Source: an uncultured Lachnospiraceae bacterium
GTDB taxonomy: Bacteria > Bacillota > Clostridia > Lachnospirales > Lachnospiraceae
Assembly: GCA_937916415.1 (NCBI GenBank)
Contig: CALGGH010000273.1
Coordinates: 1 to 21,188, forward strand
Direction of reading: 5' to 3'
DNA length: 21,188 nt
The notes under the pieces were generated by a model. It saw only the letters and a program-made list of their open reading frames with translations, was not told the origin of the DNA and did no database searches. Numbering within the stretch: position 1 is the stretch's first letter; each line of letters opens with the position of its first letter. The translations under genes and the position numbers were made by a program. Shown piece after piece: positions 21,159 to 21,188 of this stretch.

Positions 21159-21188
21159 AGATCGGAAGAGCGTCGTGTAGGGGAAGAG
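21159..21188. other. Illumina adapter sequence at the window end (artefact)
   Basis: The last 30 bases begin AGATCGGAAGAGC and continue CGTCGTGTAG, the well-known Illumina TruSeq read-2-side (universal) adapter. I count one difference from the standard adapter over 30 bases, near 21183. It directly follows genomic sequence upstream of rpsC, without any gene context. It is untrimmed adapter left by assembly, not biology. Confidence 0.95.

Overview
The window is almost entirely a Firmicutes (Clostridia, probably Lachnospiraceae-like) chromosome segment read on the minus strand. The evidence is the gene order rpsC-rplP-rpmC-rpsQ-rplN-rplX-rplE-rpsZ-rpsH-rplF-rplR-rpsE-rpmD-rplO-secY-adk-map-infA-rpmJ-rpsM-rpsK-rpsD-rpoA-rplQ, followed by the energy-coupling-factor set ecfA1-ecfA2-ecfT and truA. 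Supporting details are a zinc-type S14, a zinc-type adenylate kinase, a cysteine-free S4, a long L17 and strong AGGAGG ribosome binding sites. Both ends carry material that does not belong: the first ~430 bases encode a piece of a Bacteroidetes-type surface protein, and the last 30 bases match an Illumina adapter. The window is best read as a metagenomic contig with two artefactual ends.

Layout, in transcription order (right to left). 21065-15408 holds the end of the S10 operon and the spc operon, tightly packed with several TAATG or TGATG overlaps. secY, adk, map and infA follow (15408-12352), with a hairpin between secY and adk. A 200-base spacer (12152-12351) holds AT-rich tandem repeats beside a good sigma-A-type promoter, which starts the alpha operon rpmJ-rpsM-rpsK-rpsD-rpoA-rplQ. 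That operon has long, hairpin-rich spacers and ends at a strong terminator (8575-8613).

One plus-strand gene, a membrane-anchored M15-family peptidase (7374-8522), lies between rplQ and ecfA1. It shares a divergent promoter region with ecfA1, whose predicted start site falls almost on its ATG, so its mRNA may be leaderless. The ECF ATPases and transmembrane subunit overlap one another and are followed by truA. After a 290-base spacer with a candidate promoter and structured leader come rpsB and tsf, a hairpin terminator, and metY (O-acetylhomoserine sulfhydrylase), whose 3' end is cut by the foreign left end.

Most genes serve translation (ribosomal proteins, IF-1, EF-Ts, S2, TruA), transcription (RNA polymerase alpha), protein export and maturation (SecY, Map), adenylate balance (Adk) and vitamin or metal uptake (EcfA1, EcfA2, EcfT). 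No rRNA, tRNA, CRISPR array or intact mobile element was seen. I found no new multi-gene system. The points of interest are regulatory: the divergent promoter with its structured leader, the repeats upstream of the alpha-operon promoter, and compact RNA folds in the alpha operon.
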